A DNA stretch of 64,000 nt from Microplitis mediator (Eukaryota; Arthropoda; Insecta; Hymenoptera; Braconidae): the NCBI RefSeq assembly GCF_029852145.1, contig NC_079976.1, positions 23,538,924-23,602,923 of the forward strand. Reading direction: 5' to 3'. The stretch's first letter is position 1, and each line of letters opens with the position of its first letter. A model generated the notes under the pieces. It was not told the DNA's origin. It ran no database searches and was given only the letters and a program-made list of their open reading frames with translations. Below, one piece after another: positions 34,598 to 44,531 of the stretch. The position numbers were made by a program, and so were the translations under genes.

Positions 34598-37500
34598 TTT
34601 AATTGTTCTAGTGTATAGCCGCATTAACGGCCTTTTACACTTTTTGCCTTTATATTGCAACTGCTTCCTTTTTTTTTTTTTTATTCTGCCTTCATTGTGT
34701 GGCTGTGGCCCGACTTGTGCTTATACTGTACTGTACCATTACGGTGATACCCTACCACCCTATCCAAAAATTCCCATAGAATCCAATCAAATGCGACAAA
34801 AACCGCATAGAAACCAATACAGTCTAAAAGATTCTATGCGGTTTTTGTCGCAATTGAGTGGATTCTATAGGAATTTTTTGATAGCCCCCCCCCCCCTTGG
34901 CTGTGAGAGTATAGGGGCAAGGGAAACCACAGAGAAAACCATTGCCAGTACAGTTCGGTTTGGGTGAGGCTCTAGTGATCGATAAAATTCCCATTTTACC
35001 TATCTCTAGATCCTCATCCCGCGCCTAACGGTCAGAGACCTGTAATCGAGCTCAACGCGTGGCTAAGCGGTCATCCAGCCAAGTAGCGATCATGCTCGAT
35101 GCTGCCTAACTTGGGTAATCGACTGAGCCACGCGAGAACCGGTCGGCTGCCTCTGCCGCCTTTAATTATTATTATTATTATGTTTGTTTAAATGCTCAGT
35201 GGGTTATCCCTAGGAATCCGACTCTACCAAGAGCCTCACCTGAGCGCCAATTCGTTAATGCTGTGATGCTTCATCAAAAAGATGATCGGCATGCACAGCA
35301 GGCAAAGTTTCGTTGCCCTAGGAAACGGAGGGATCCGACAATAACAGCCTTCTGCATCCGCGATGCCAGAAACTCAACTTGCGATGAGCAAGTTGGTATT
35401 CTAGCCAGTGCAGACACAAAAGACTACTTCATCCCTCCTAGGACGCCAACAATGAGGACGACAAACTTAACACGGTAGCCTGGATGAAGTTTGCCAATTT
35501 TGAAGAGGAGATCCTGATATAACTGGTGTTTGTGCTCTTCTTTAACCCCCAAGTAAAAATAAAATTTAACGTTTAAAAAATTAAATTTTTATCTTCTGCC
35601 GTAACACCGCTGCACCACAGCCGTTTCGAGGACAAAATCGACGCACGCTAAATTCTTATTCTCTGCCGTCATAGCCGCAACACAGCTGCAACACAGTGGC
35701 ACGCTGTTTATTTTGATCCGAACCATCGCTGCAAAATCGTCGCAACACAGCTGCACGCTATCGAAATTTTATTAAAATCTCTGCCGCAATACAGCGGCCC
35801 CGGATGATAATATTTGTTATTATTATTATTCCATTTGATTGAATAGAATAGAAATAATTGTATTTATCAAATACTTATTTAATTGTCCGGAAAAAGAGAA
35901 TTATATATGGCCATATATTAAAGTTTCCAATATATTCATAGCTATGTACTGAAATTTCAAATAAATTAAAAAAAGAAAGACCTACTCAATGTCTGTATTT
36001 TTTTTTTTTTTTTTTTTTTTGTTCAATCATTTTTGTGATGCGGGAGTTATCAGATTTGTGGTCAATTAAATTTCTAACCGAGTAGAAATTTTTAATTTAG
36101 GGAAAAAACGCTAAAATAATCGACTGACCGCACACGCTTCAGTGGGATTCGAACCCGGGACCTTCCGAACGAAAGACTGACGCTTCAACAACTAGGCTAC
36201 GGTACCGACAGTGACTACAAAGTTTACTTGTGCTATATGAGTTTGGAAGAATACATCACTTTTGAAACCAGTGATGGTATGCGACTTAGAAAATTATTTC
36301 CAAAATGATAAAATATATACGATTCGTTTGTCGAGTGTTGCAGCGGTGTTGCGGGATTTGGAAAGTTTTTCAGAGAATATTAATATAGTGATTTCGTGTT
36401 GCGGAAATTATAATTTTATTTTACTCGGAAAAATATCAGGTTTATTGTGGTCGATCTTCCGCGTTGTTAAGAATGCCACGTTCCAATAAATATGACAATG
36501 GTCACTCTCAACAACTTACGGAATGTCTCCTGGTAGAAAACTTGCGTGTGTCTAACAAGGTAATAAAGTACTCGCAGAGAAGCATGATGACAAGAGATGC
36601 ATAAGCGTCTCTGGATGTTGCTTACACACCCTATACAGTGTGTCGAGTAGCTGCATCTAGAGCACTTTAGCACAGTAATCGAGAGTGTTGATTACACCAT
36701 CTTGGTAGGCAAAAATATACCCTTCGGTCTCGGATATCAGGCTAGCTGACTTAAGGAAGGAAAATGTCAGCTGGGTAAACAAGCCATGATCACGCACGTA
36801 TCTAAAGAACACGCTGTGCATGGACATAGATGTCACGAGTGGTTTCATCGAAGATCACAATTTCAGGTTTGTTGTGGTTAATCTTCTGCGATGTTGCAAA
36901 TGCCACGTTTCAATAAATATGGCAACGGTTATGCTCAACAACTTGAGGGATATCTCCTGACAGATAAGGCAGCACTTATTACTATGATTATTATTATTAT
37001 TAATATAATTAAACGTACAAATATATTACCAGCAACACTTAATGATGTAAGACATACTCCCATTTGCATTAATATAACTTTATTATAAACAATTTCCAAA
37101 TAATTTGATAAAAACATCAAATGTTGATGCCTCTGGATGATCGTCATTAATTCATGATTTTTAACTTCAAAATTATAACTGTTTTTACAAAATTCATCCA
37201 TTCGTTTTATTAGAATATCAAATTGTCCACAAATATGACCAGTTATTGAAACAAACATGGCGTTGCTGCAACTACCTCCAACTACTAAAATATACGACTG
37301 TACCATTTGGTTAATCAGAATTACATAATATAAATTTTTACTGACATTATTAAAAATGCAACTACTGGGTAATAAAAATTTATGCTGATTCTTGTGAACT
37401 GTTTCATTTATATAATGATCCAGAATTGGAATTGCGCTGCTGTCAGTAAAAAATATCATTTTAATGTCATACAAAATTACTGAAATGAGTCCAGAACTGT

Positions 37501-38362
37501 ATATTAACAATGATACGTTATTATAAATTGCCGAATTATTGACCATTAGTTCAATGTCGTCAGCATTTTTTATCGACTCCCAATCTTGGTATGAGGAAAT
37601 TAATAGTCGTTTCAAATAGTCACGGCGTATGGACGTATAGAATATTTTAATGAATACCAAGATACTGTATATCAGCATACAATAAGAGAGGAGGGTATCA
37701 TCAATGTCACCACAGTTTATAATCAACTTATAAACCACTGATACTGTTGTTATTATCTGTATAATAAATATAAGAAGTTATATATAAATTGTCAATTAAT
37801 CAGTCGAGATACGATAAAAATTAATAAAAATACATTTTTTTTAAAATCAAATTTCCTAAAAAATTTTATTCATTTATTTTTTTCGTATCTACGATAGGTT
37901 CGGCGAGATTTTTGCACGACTCAAGCGCAAAAGCGCTGAGGGTGCCTTATGAACGGTTTTTTTTATTCGATTATTTTACTCACATAAAAATCTTTCTACA
38001 CTATGTTTATTACGCCAAGATAGGTAATATTGTATACTAGTATATAAAAAATTTATTGAGGAACAATTTGAACCCAATATTAAGTTGATTCATTATTTCA
38101 TTCGTTTAAAATAAATTATTTTAACTCAAGAAACTAGTGCTGTCAATTGTTACGTATGAAACTTCGTAAACAAGATAACTCTCGATAGACACCATCAATC
38201 AGCCTAACTTTTTCAACATCCCGCTAAGAAAATCGACGATTTTCGAAAAATTGGGAAGTTATTGTTTTGACCCCGATTTGCGAAAATCGAAATTTCATCA
38301 GATGTCGACGTTTTGAGGTCCTAGGATGCTATTCTGACTATTTTCAGAATGATGTCTGAGTG

Positions 38363-38452
<90 letters not shown>

Positions 38453-39566
38453 ACTTTTTAACTAATGAACCGATTTGGACGGTTAAGGCGGCAATCGAAA
38501 GAGCTTGTTGGCCATCAACTTTTCTAAAAATTTCAAATCATTTGATTAAGTAGACTCGAAAATATTAGCGAATTACGGAAAAAAAAAAATTTTCGAAGAG
38601 CTCGAAAATGTATCCACAACAATGTTTTCGAGCTCAAAGAGCTCGAAAATAGTGGGAAGTTTTGGGGCTGGCCTGCAGAGTCAACTGATAGACAGATTTT
38701 TTTATTGTATTTGAATTTTTTATCACAAGAACCCCTACGAAAATTACTATCTGAATCCTTTTAGTTTAGTTGTAATTAATTAATGACGTAAAACTGATCA
38801 TTCGTGATAAATTTAGCTGCGATTTTTACTGTTATTCTTATTTTTTTCATTGTTTCTCTCTATCAACTACTGGTGGCAGCACTAGCGTATCAATATGTTT
38901 GAAAAAAAGCGACATCTAAGACAAAAGGCGGGATATTTAAAAAAAAATGTTAGTAACAAAATATTAAAATGAAAATAAGAAATAAAAAAAATCAAATTGA
39001 TAATTTGTAAGTTGAATAAAAGTTTATAATAAAAAAAAATACATTAATATTATATAATAAAAGTTATGATTAAATAAAATGACCGATTGAGGTGTGCACT
39101 TTTGGATTTTCCAACATTTTGAAAATATGGATGCTTATTCTGAGATGCATTTTTTGTGCCGTATTTTAATAATGAATACTTAGAATTAAAATTGAAGCTA
39201 AACTATCAAAGATATAATAAAAATGTGTTGAATAAAATTTTTAGAGCGTCAAATAATCGATGATAAAGATAACCATAAATTATATCATAAATTCAAAAGC
39301 TTAAAAGTTATAGTGATTATAAACGCAATAAAATATAAATCAGTAAAAGTTGAGACAATTTTTGATATCCAAAAATATGAAAGACAATTTCATGTTATAT
39401 TTATTGAATATACATAATCCTTTAGTAGCATTACCATTTGACAAAGGGAATAACCAACAGAAAATTTACGATAAAAATCGTCTCTTTGCAGTGGCCAGAG
39501 GCCGAAAATTAACATAAAAAATCTCTGCCACTTGAATCTCTCATTAATATTTTCATTTGATTGCAT
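33209..39566 (-). CDS. Odorant receptor 3 (7tm_6), exons 39566-39435, 37756-37030, 33543-33209
   Basis: Exons of 132, 727 and 335 nt join to an intact 397-residue receptor. Exon 1 is nearly identical to OR2 (FGLWPLQRDDFYRKF). Exon 2 differs most in the second extracellular loop (SSAIPILDHYINETVHKNQ), where ligand specificity could diverge. Exon 3 has 'VGKFFILTNDSFMGVI' and AFSYLSVLR. Splice motifs match OR1 and OR2. Intron 1 (37757-39434) is enlarged by a 1.2-kb repeat (37905-39115); intron 2 (33544-37029) by an inverted-repeat element, a 5S-derived SINE, and an R4/Dong-like copy that is itself split. All coding parts remain open. Confidence 0.85.
33899..34407. mobile_element. TA-flanked inverted-repeat element, CACGGAGA ends
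   Basis: Ends CACGGAGAGAAAAATATCGCC at left and the inverse GGCGATATTTTTTTCTCCGTG at right, flanked by TA (33897-33898, 34408-34409). The matching site next to OR2 (about 24298-24310, CCGCATACTTGG) has one TA and no insert. Internal sequence consists of variants of ACGATACG/CGTATAGC in both orientations. Confidence 0.85.
34560..34598. repeat. (TTA)n microsatellite
   Basis: Thirteen units; aligned with the longer ATT tract at 24455 in the OR2 copy. Confidence 0.85.
34757..34886. repeat. Short hairpin element
   Basis: CTATCCAAAAATTCCCATAG at left and CTATAGGAATTTTTTGATAG at right, with complementary centres (GCGACAAAAACCGCATAGAA and TTCTATGCGGTTTTTGTCGC). Nearly a perfect hairpin of about 130 bases; followed by an 11-base C run. 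Confidence 0.75.
34896..35150 (-). repeat. 5S rRNA-derived SINE-like sequence
   Basis: On the minus strand 35142-35053 resembles the 3' two thirds of 5S rRNA: CAAGTTAGGCAGCATCGAGC, then GCTACTTGGCTGGATGACCGC, which matches the box C promoter region. A body with GGTTTTCTCTGTGGTTTCCC follows, as in insect SINEs. The first about 45 nt of a 5S gene are missing. It is read as a SINE3-type element or its remnant, not a working 5S gene. Confidence 0.6.
35546..36428. repeat. Inverted-repeat element with CAACACAGCTG subrepeats and tRNA-like core
   Basis: Left CCCCCAAGTAAAAATAAAAT and right ATTTTATTTTACTCGG are inverse. The left arm has GCCGCAACACAGCTGCAAC-type repeats; the right arm has GTGTTGCAGCGGTGTTGCGG. 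A tRNA-like module lies at 36128-36210 on the minus strand and a T22 tract at 35999-36020. Confidence 0.7.
36128..36210 (-). other. tRNA-like module inside an inverted-repeat element
   Basis: Minus strand: an A-box-like TAGCCTAGTTGTTGAAGCG, then a perfect B-box GGTTCGAATCC (plus-strand 36145-36155). The middle (GTCAGTCTTTCGTTCGGAAGG) resembles insect tRNA-derived SINE heads. No proper acceptor stem. Confidence 0.65.
37905..39115. repeat. Dispersed repeat inserted in OR3 intron 1, with (TG)n
   Basis: Absent from the same position in OR2 (about 27117), where the flanks join directly, so it is an insertion of about 1.2 kb. It holds the CCCGCTAAGAAAAT block, a pure (TG)n tract at 38365-38448, and the GTGCACTTTTGGATTTTCC end seen in at least four other places. 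No target duplication is evident. Not assigned to a superfamily. Confidence 0.65.
38365..38448. repeat. (TG)n microsatellite
   Basis: About 42 uninterrupted TG units inside the dispersed repeat; the sister copy near 21390 has only a few. Confidence 0.9.
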
Positions 39567-40492
39567 TGTTGACAAAAAAAAAATTTCAATTGTCAAATTA
39601 CTTTGTTTCAGTATATGGAGAGTCGTAAGTTAGAATTATATTCCTAGATACCAATAGCTGTATGGTTTTTTTATCAACCCCATATTCAACTGACAATGTC
39701 GATTCACCACTAAAATATCACTTCTTTTTTTTTACTAATAAATGCACCTGCGCATTATTCAAGCTTATTATTTATTTACAATGTCATATCATCCTCACAT
39801 TAAAAATTCATGTGAATAATCAATAGTAAATAAATTATTCATACGAACATTGAAAATATAAGAATAAATGTCATCAACCCTTCACTAAATTTATACACCG
39901 CGAATAGATTTATTTTCGTCTGCTGTATGCAGGTTGTAGCAAGAGAAAAAATATATTGTAGCTCCACTAATAATTTGCATACTAAATGTTGATATATATG
40001 TGAGTGTGTAAGTTCACTGGGATATGTTAGGCGTCTAGAGAATATTTCTAAGGAACAAATTATTTCGTTACTATTCAATAGGCTTCGTATAAATTTAGAT
40101 TCAGTTTTGATGAAAAGGTAGATATTGTTTTTTTTTGCAAGTCCTATATTATGCTCCCTGATGAATATATATATTTTTTATTTTAAGACAAGCTTGTGTT
40201 TAATACCATTGTGATTTATGTATTTTCTCACTTGAAAGTAAAGAAAAAAATTTTCATATTTAACCGAGAAAAAATCGTCATATAAATTCTATTTTTTGAA
40301 AATAAGTATTAAATGTTGGGATATAAATTATAATACTCAGGAGACAATTTAGAGTTAAATTAGTACCCACACCGATATATTTACATTTCTAAAATGAAAT
40401 ATATCAATGTAAGTACCCGTTTAACAGAAAATTCAACTTCCGACATAAATAAAAAATTAAAATTTTTCACTTCTTAATTATTATATTAAGTG

Positions 40493-41650
40493 AAGTTTCA
40501 GTGTCTCTACAGGCTTGATATTAACTTGTTTCTTACTCCCTAGTAGCAATTTTGTCAAAGCCTTGTACCAGCCTGGATCAAGATACTTCAAAAAGATTTT
40601 CGATCAAGAATTGTACAAGAATTGGTCCAGATTCTTGACCAAGATTATTGGTCAAGACTTGAGCCAGACCGTAGTCAGAATTTGTCAAGAATTTGACCAG
40701 AAATCTGGAGCTGTCTATTGCTAAACTTTGGGACTATCCTATATAGAGGTTCTCATTCTACATTAGTTTCATTTATAATACTGTAGTCGAGAAATGAGTT
40801 CTCTGTAGAAAATGAATCTAGTTTTTTTTAAAAATGCGAGCGACAGCTTATTGAATTCGTCATTAAATTTGACAAGACATTTTTTTTTACAAATAAAAAT
40901 AGCAATTTTTATAAGTCAAAATCGAATAGAAAAAACGAGAATCTGATTATTAGCAATAACTCAAAAATTAATAGAGGAAGCGTAAAATTAAAAAACGATT
41001 ATTAAAGAAGAAGCAATTTTCTATTTGTCACAACTTTCGGAATTCTATTCCCATTTTTTATAATTTTAATTATTCATCTTAATCTATTCAAAAACTTCCG
41101 AAATTTTTTAAGTGCTAGAAAATTCTGAAAATCAATTTTTCTAGGCATTACTACAAACTCAATGCGTAATTTAAAAAAATAACATTTTTAAACTTGTTGA
41201 CTCAACTATAAATGAGAACCACTGCAATACTATACTTTTTACATTCAAGTGGAAAGGAGGGAAATAGGTGCGCGCTCGTCGTCTTTTGCGTTTCTCGCGC
41301 AAGTCTATGTCAAAACTCTGGGTCAAGAATCTGGTCAAATTCTGGTCACAGACTGGCCCAAGTCTGCAGCCAGTCTGGATAAAGATTCTTGATCAAGTGT
41401 CTTGGTCGAGAATTGTACAATTCTTTACAAAGTGCTTCTCCAAGTATCTTGCCAAAGAATCTTGCCCAATTCCATTGCTACTAGGGCTGGCTGCTGACAC
41501 TGATTCTTGAAGTTCCGATACAGGTAATCATGAAAAATATGGTGTGTGACTCAGGATAAAATACGATTTCAGACTTCACCTGCGGCTCGGGCAGCCTATC
41601 TCATCCTAGTCTGAAATCGTCCTGTTTCATTCCTTGTCACGCAATAAAAT
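40493..41650. repeat. Second copy of the 2116-2480 block, interrupted by an element
   Basis: 40493-40537 and 41487-41645 together match 2117-2480, the intron of the secreted-peptide gene. Neither exon of that gene is present here. Confidence 0.65.
40538..41486. mobile_element. Inverted-repeat element with CTTGATCAAGA subrepeats
   Basis: Ends CCCTAGTAGCAAT at left and ATTGCTACTAGGG at right, flanked by CT (40536-40537, 41487-41488). The empty site at 2303-2304 has one CT, so a 2-bp duplication is supported. Arms carry variants of TTCTTGATCAAGA and CCAGTCTGG; the middle has no gene. Confidence 0.8.
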
Positions 41651-42089
41651 ATACTATTTAATTTGTAAATACGACTTTGATATTTGTTTGTTCCTTGCAC
41701 CGAAAAAATAGAATTCAAAGCAATAAAACTTTATTCTTTATAACGCGCTACCATATTTTTATAGTATTTGTTAGAAATATTGGAGAGGACAACGGGTTGA
41801 CGAATGATCACTTAATTTGATACAACTATTGTTATTTATTGTTAATAATAAAGTACACAGTTTGTTTATGGGCATATGTTATAATAAAGATAATTATAGT
41901 GCGGTATCCAATAGTTACAATAATAATAATCATAATAAAAAAAGGAAGAGGGAACAATTATAAAGATCAAGCGACAGGTGTCGCTCTATATGGATGTAGC
42001 TTGTAAATAATTAAATTTAATTTGAAATCAAACCCAACAGTATCAATTTATATCATCAAGGTGCTTTATAGACGCTCTATACAAGCCCG
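41651..42089. other. Spacer without recognised gene
   Basis: AT-rich, no frame or repeat recognised apart from simple AATAAT runs near 41915-41930. Confidence 0.4.
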
Positions 42090-42295
42090 TGAAAAAAATT
42101 GAAAACAAAAATTTTCTTTGAAACTAGGAAAAATTTTAAAGGTGTAAAAAAAATTTCTTTTATCGAGAAATTTTTTCTAGTCCTAAGAAAATTTTTGTCT
42201 TCAATTCATAATGCTGAAAATTTCTTGCGCCAAGAAATCCTTTTTTTTTTTTGTATGGAAGAAAACTTTCACGATGAAATTAAAAATTTTGCCAT
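42090..42295. repeat. AAATTTCTTG-type inverted-repeat element, copy 1
   Basis: Contains AAAATTTTCTTTGAAAC and AATTTCTTGCGCCAAGAAATCC blocks, bounded by GTGAAAAAAA and a T12 tract. Matches 47413-47660 and the partial copy at 63885-64000. Confidence 0.5.
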
Positions 42296-42298
42296 TAG

Positions 42299-43800
42299 AA
42301 AGATAAGTGACCCCTCTATCGGCCAGTTAAGCGTATTTTTTTTCGAATTCAGAATTAAAATATAAGAAACCAATACATGTATAAATCAGTGATAGAACCT
42401 TGAAGCTTATACATTTAACTTTAAATTTAAAAAAAGTAGGGGAGGGTGGGGCAGAGCGGCCCCCCTGAAATTTTGACCAAAAAAAAATTTTTTTTTTTTT
42501 CGACTAATTACTGTAAATCCGATATGTTTGCGCATTTTTACCCCTACGCATGATATTTGGGGCAAAATGGACAAGCCCAAAATTTTGAAAAAGTGATTTT
42601 TTCGTATTTTTATCGTCAAATTAAAAAAAAATGATTATAATTCCACATTTCTAGCCCTACGCATAACACCTGGGGCAAAATGGACCAGCCGAAACTTCCG
42701 AAAAAATTATTTTTTCATATTTTTCGGCCGTTTCTTTATGTAAGAGGCAAATTTGGTCACTAAAAATTTATAAAAATTAAATTTTTTTTTTTAGTTGATA
42801 AATTTTTGAAATAAAGTAAAATTATAGAATTTATTTATTTTTTTATTAAATAACAATTAGTAATTAAGGTAATCGAGAGTGAACGATTTTTTACGCTTTA
42901 AAAAATTTTTTTCGAGTAATATAAAACCAAAAATAGTTGTCAAGAGAAAGAAATACATTCTTAATGATGAAAACAATTTAAAAAAAAAAAACGAAAAAAA
43001 AAATTTTTTTTATCACTTTTTGAAGGGGGGCCGCTCTGCCCCACAAAAAAAAAAAAAAAATTTTCAGAATTTTGGCAAAATGTCCATAAATTTGTTCGAA
43101 ATAGGACAAAAGTAAAGTGATCATATGGTTGAAAGCCACAAAAAATAATAATTGGCTTAGGGGGGCCGCTCTGCCCCACCCTCCCCTATATGTAAAAATA
43201 TTTAATAGAAATTATATAATAAATGAAAATAACTATCAATTTCTGGTGTCACCTCTATCGGCCTGCCTAGACCCCCTTTATCAGCCGCCTTATAAATAAA
43301 ATTTTAGTTGCTCGAATATATATAATTTATTTACATCTATTCTAAATATTTATATTTATTTTGAAATATAACTCAATCAATTTGTTTATTTATTTTGATA
43401 TTGACAAATTAAATTGAATATTTTTCATAAAAATGCTGATAACCTCAAAAAAAAATAAAACTAAGGCGGCCGATAATGCATACAAAGGTAATGTTCTTAT
43501 ATCTACATTCGATCACCCTATTTTTAATATAAATTAAGCAAAAATCATTAAATTGTTAACTCCTAAAATATTTATGGAGCGAGCTAATAAGATTACGAAA
43601 AAAAAAATTGGATTTCTATTGTTATTTTTAATTAGTAATATAGGTTATTGCAAAAACAAGAAACCTTAATCTACCTGATAAGAAATCACCAGAAATCATA
43701 TCTGACGCACTACTATTTGTTTTTTTTTTTAATTATAAAATGAATTTTTACAATAATTTTTACGATAAAGGGGGCCTGGCTGATAGAGCGGTCACTTACC
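42299..43800. repeat. Inverted-repeat element with CTCTATCGGCC motif, containing a nested element
   Basis: Left AAGTGACCCCTCTATCGGCC and right (inverse) GGCTGATAGAGCGGTCACTT. A further copy of the motif lies at 43247-43285. The element at 42439-43186 is nested within it. Confidence 0.6.
42439..43186. mobile_element. TA-flanked element with GGGGAGGGTGGGGCAG ends
   Basis: Left GGGGAGGGTGGGGCAGAGCG and right CGCTCTGCCCCACCCTCCCC are perfect inverses, flanked by TA (42437-42438, 43187-43188). Internal GGGGCAAAATGGAC motifs occur twice. Ends are related to those of 48025-48903. Confidence 0.8.
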
Positions 43801-44361
43801 TTATTAATATGCAAAGTTTTTTTTTTCATGTACGCCCTCGCGGTTTTGCGAATGCCGTAAAAATGCCGTAAATTTTCGGCATTTATACACATGCCGTAAA
43901 TTTACCGTAATAATTTGGTAATAATATGGTTATATTGGTCAGTTTTTTTGCTGTACTTATACTGTAGAGTTACCAGATTACTATAGTAAAATTACTATAA
44001 AAATGCCGAACTTTTACCAAAAAAATGCCGTAAAAAAACTATAAAAATGCCGAATTTTTACCGAAAAAATGCTATTTTTTGGTAATTATACCGTAGATAT
44101 CCTGCGATTTTGCCAGATTTATCCTAATATAATGAAAAATTGTAAAAAATTTGGTTTTATTTTATATTTGCTTCTGCGGTTAAAATCATCGAAAATGTGC
44201 AAAGTGTAAAATTTTATATTTTATTCTATTAGTTCACACATTTCTTATTGAAACAAAAGAATGTAAGTGAAAATAATAATCCGGGAAAATTGAGGTCTTC
44301 AATTTTCTTAAGTTTGTTTGTATAGATATGAATACAATTAGTATCAACTTTCGAATGAGCG

Positions 44362-44430
44362 ATTTGGCATAATGGTTAACAGATCAGGCTTTGAATCATT
44401 AGGACTCGGGATCGAGCCCACGAGTCGGCG
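44362..44430 (+). other. tRNA-like module inside an inverted-repeat element
   Basis: A-box-like TTGGCATAATGGTTAAC (44364-44380), an anticodon-arm-like GGCTTTGAATC, and a B-box GGGATCGAGCC (44408-44418), followed by a T22 tract. It resembles a tRNA-derived SINE head more than a functional tRNA because the acceptor ends do not pair. Confidence 0.6.
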
Positions 44431-44531
44431 GGTTTTTTTTTTTTTTTTTTTTTCATGACAGTTATTGTACATATAACTTTATAATGTTATATATAATTAT
44501 ATATAATTAAATAAAATTTTATATAATTATA

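Larger units (their letters stand above)
35182..36985 (-). pseudogene. R4/Dong-like tail in OR3 intron 2, split by an inserted element
   Basis: 35182-35545 and 36429-36985 match the OR2-intron copy (24537-25762). They are separated by the inverted-repeat element at 35546-36428, and about 70 bases of the original are lost at the insertion. ATT tracts lie at 35164-35181 and 36986-37001. Presence at the same place in OR2 and OR3 but not OR1 shows that it was inserted before the OR2/OR3 duplication. Confidence 0.7.

Noticed and set aside
42879..43115. Lys/Asn-rich frames in the 42-46 kb region
   Set aside because: They are translations of poly-A/T-rich repeat interiors.
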